From assembly GCA_019309665.1 (NCBI GenBank), contig JAFDFV010000150.1, positions 1 through 5,736 on the forward strand: 5,736 nt of DNA, in the 5' to 3' direction. The notes under the pieces are model-generated. The model did not search any database. It saw only the letters and a list, made by a program, of their open reading frames with translations, and was not told where the DNA came from. Position numbers and translations under genes: made by a program. Source of the DNA: Deltaproteobacteria bacterium. Lineage in GTDB: Bacteria; Desulfobacterota; Desulfobacteria; Desulfobacterales; ETH-SRB1. This document shows, in pieces, positions 5,478 through 5,736 of the stretch (position 1 is its first letter; every line of letters starts with the position of its first letter).

Positions 5478-5736
5478 ATGAATGATTCCCAATTAATAGA
5501 GGTGTTGGATTATTGGAATTTTTGGAACCAGGACCGCCGCACTGGTGTCTATAGAAAGGATTATGTAGATGAACTATATCGTCAAGGGAAGCTGAAAGAG
5601 GCATCGATAGTAGCCGGCGTAAGGCGGGCAGGCAAGTCAACAATCCTTCTGCAAGTTTTAAGAAAATTGATCGACTCGGGAACACCTCGCGAAAATATCC
5701 TGTATGTCAATTTTGAAGAGCCAACCTTTATCCCGT
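5478..5736 (+). CDS. AAA_14-type ATP-binding protein, N-terminal 86 codons (cut by right edge)
   Basis: I translated this frame by hand from ATG 5478-5480; it is open to the window end. The N-terminus (LIEVLDYWNFWNQDRRTG, residues 6-23) is followed by YRKDYVDEL and then the Walker A motif GVRRAGKST at 47-55, with K53 and S54 as the phosphate-binding pair. ENILYVNFEEP (72-82) follows. The GxRRxGKS loop and the VNFE(D/E)P stretch are typical of the AAA_14 ATPases, which usually end in a DUF4143 domain (family knowledge). That domain would lie beyond the window, as would Walker B and the rest of the ATPase core. The function of the family is not established; members are often patchily distributed and multicopy, which suggests mobility. 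No Shine-Dalgarno sequence precedes the ATG, but the N-terminal similarity begins near this start. The gene has its own promoter candidate with palindromes around it. Confidence 0.83.
   Translation, partial: MNDSQLIEVLDYWNFWNQDRRTGVYRKDYVDELYRQGKLKEASIVAGVRRAGKSTILLQVLRKLIDSGTPRENILYVNFEEPTFIP

Noticed and set aside
5455..5685. Minus-strand open frame of 76 codons
   Set aside because: It is antisense to the ATPase codons including the Walker A motif and has no family resemblance.

Overview
The window looks like ordinary chromosome from a moderately AT-rich Gram-negative bacterium, most likely a Desulfobacterota-type ('deltaproteobacterial') genome. That assignment is inference. It rests on the gene mix, on the two-TM/RCK potassium channel, and on pcm followed directly by a YqaA/DedA-type membrane gene, an order I associate with that group. 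No rRNA, tRNA, CRISPR array or insertion sequence is visible.

Layout, left to right. (1) A minus-strand pair, serS then thrC (threonine synthase, cut by the left edge). The two overlap by 11 bases and probably form one transcript read from a leader at about 2254-2358. (2) A divergent regulatory gap of 231 bp, then a plus-strand gene for 5-formyltetrahydrofolate cyclo-ligase. (3) A minus-strand MthK-like potassium channel, tail to tail with the cyclo-ligase and only 7 bp away. (4) A 134 bp divergent promoter gap, then plus-strand pcm (protein-L-isoaspartate methyltransferase). Its stop codon directly abuts the ATG of a YqaA-type DedA membrane gene. (5) That yqaA gene is broken: its two halves lie in different frames and about 25 residues of the usual middle are absent. 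(6) A 93 bp gap rich in short perfect palindromes and carrying a TTGACA promoter, then the first 86 codons of an AAA_14-type ATPase cut by the right edge.

Most genes are housekeeping: serine-tRNA charging, threonine synthesis, folate one-carbon salvage, potassium conductance and repair of aged proteins. The accessory signal is at the right end. The yqaA reading frame is disrupted, and an ATPase with its own promoter sits next to it, where related genomes often carry nlpD/rpoS-type genes. I found no convincing previously undescribed multi-gene system. The observations most worth checking are the yqaA deletion-frameshift, the non-canonical channel filter (TVGYNE), the sharp base-composition step inside the cyclo-ligase gene, and the palindrome cluster before the ATPase.
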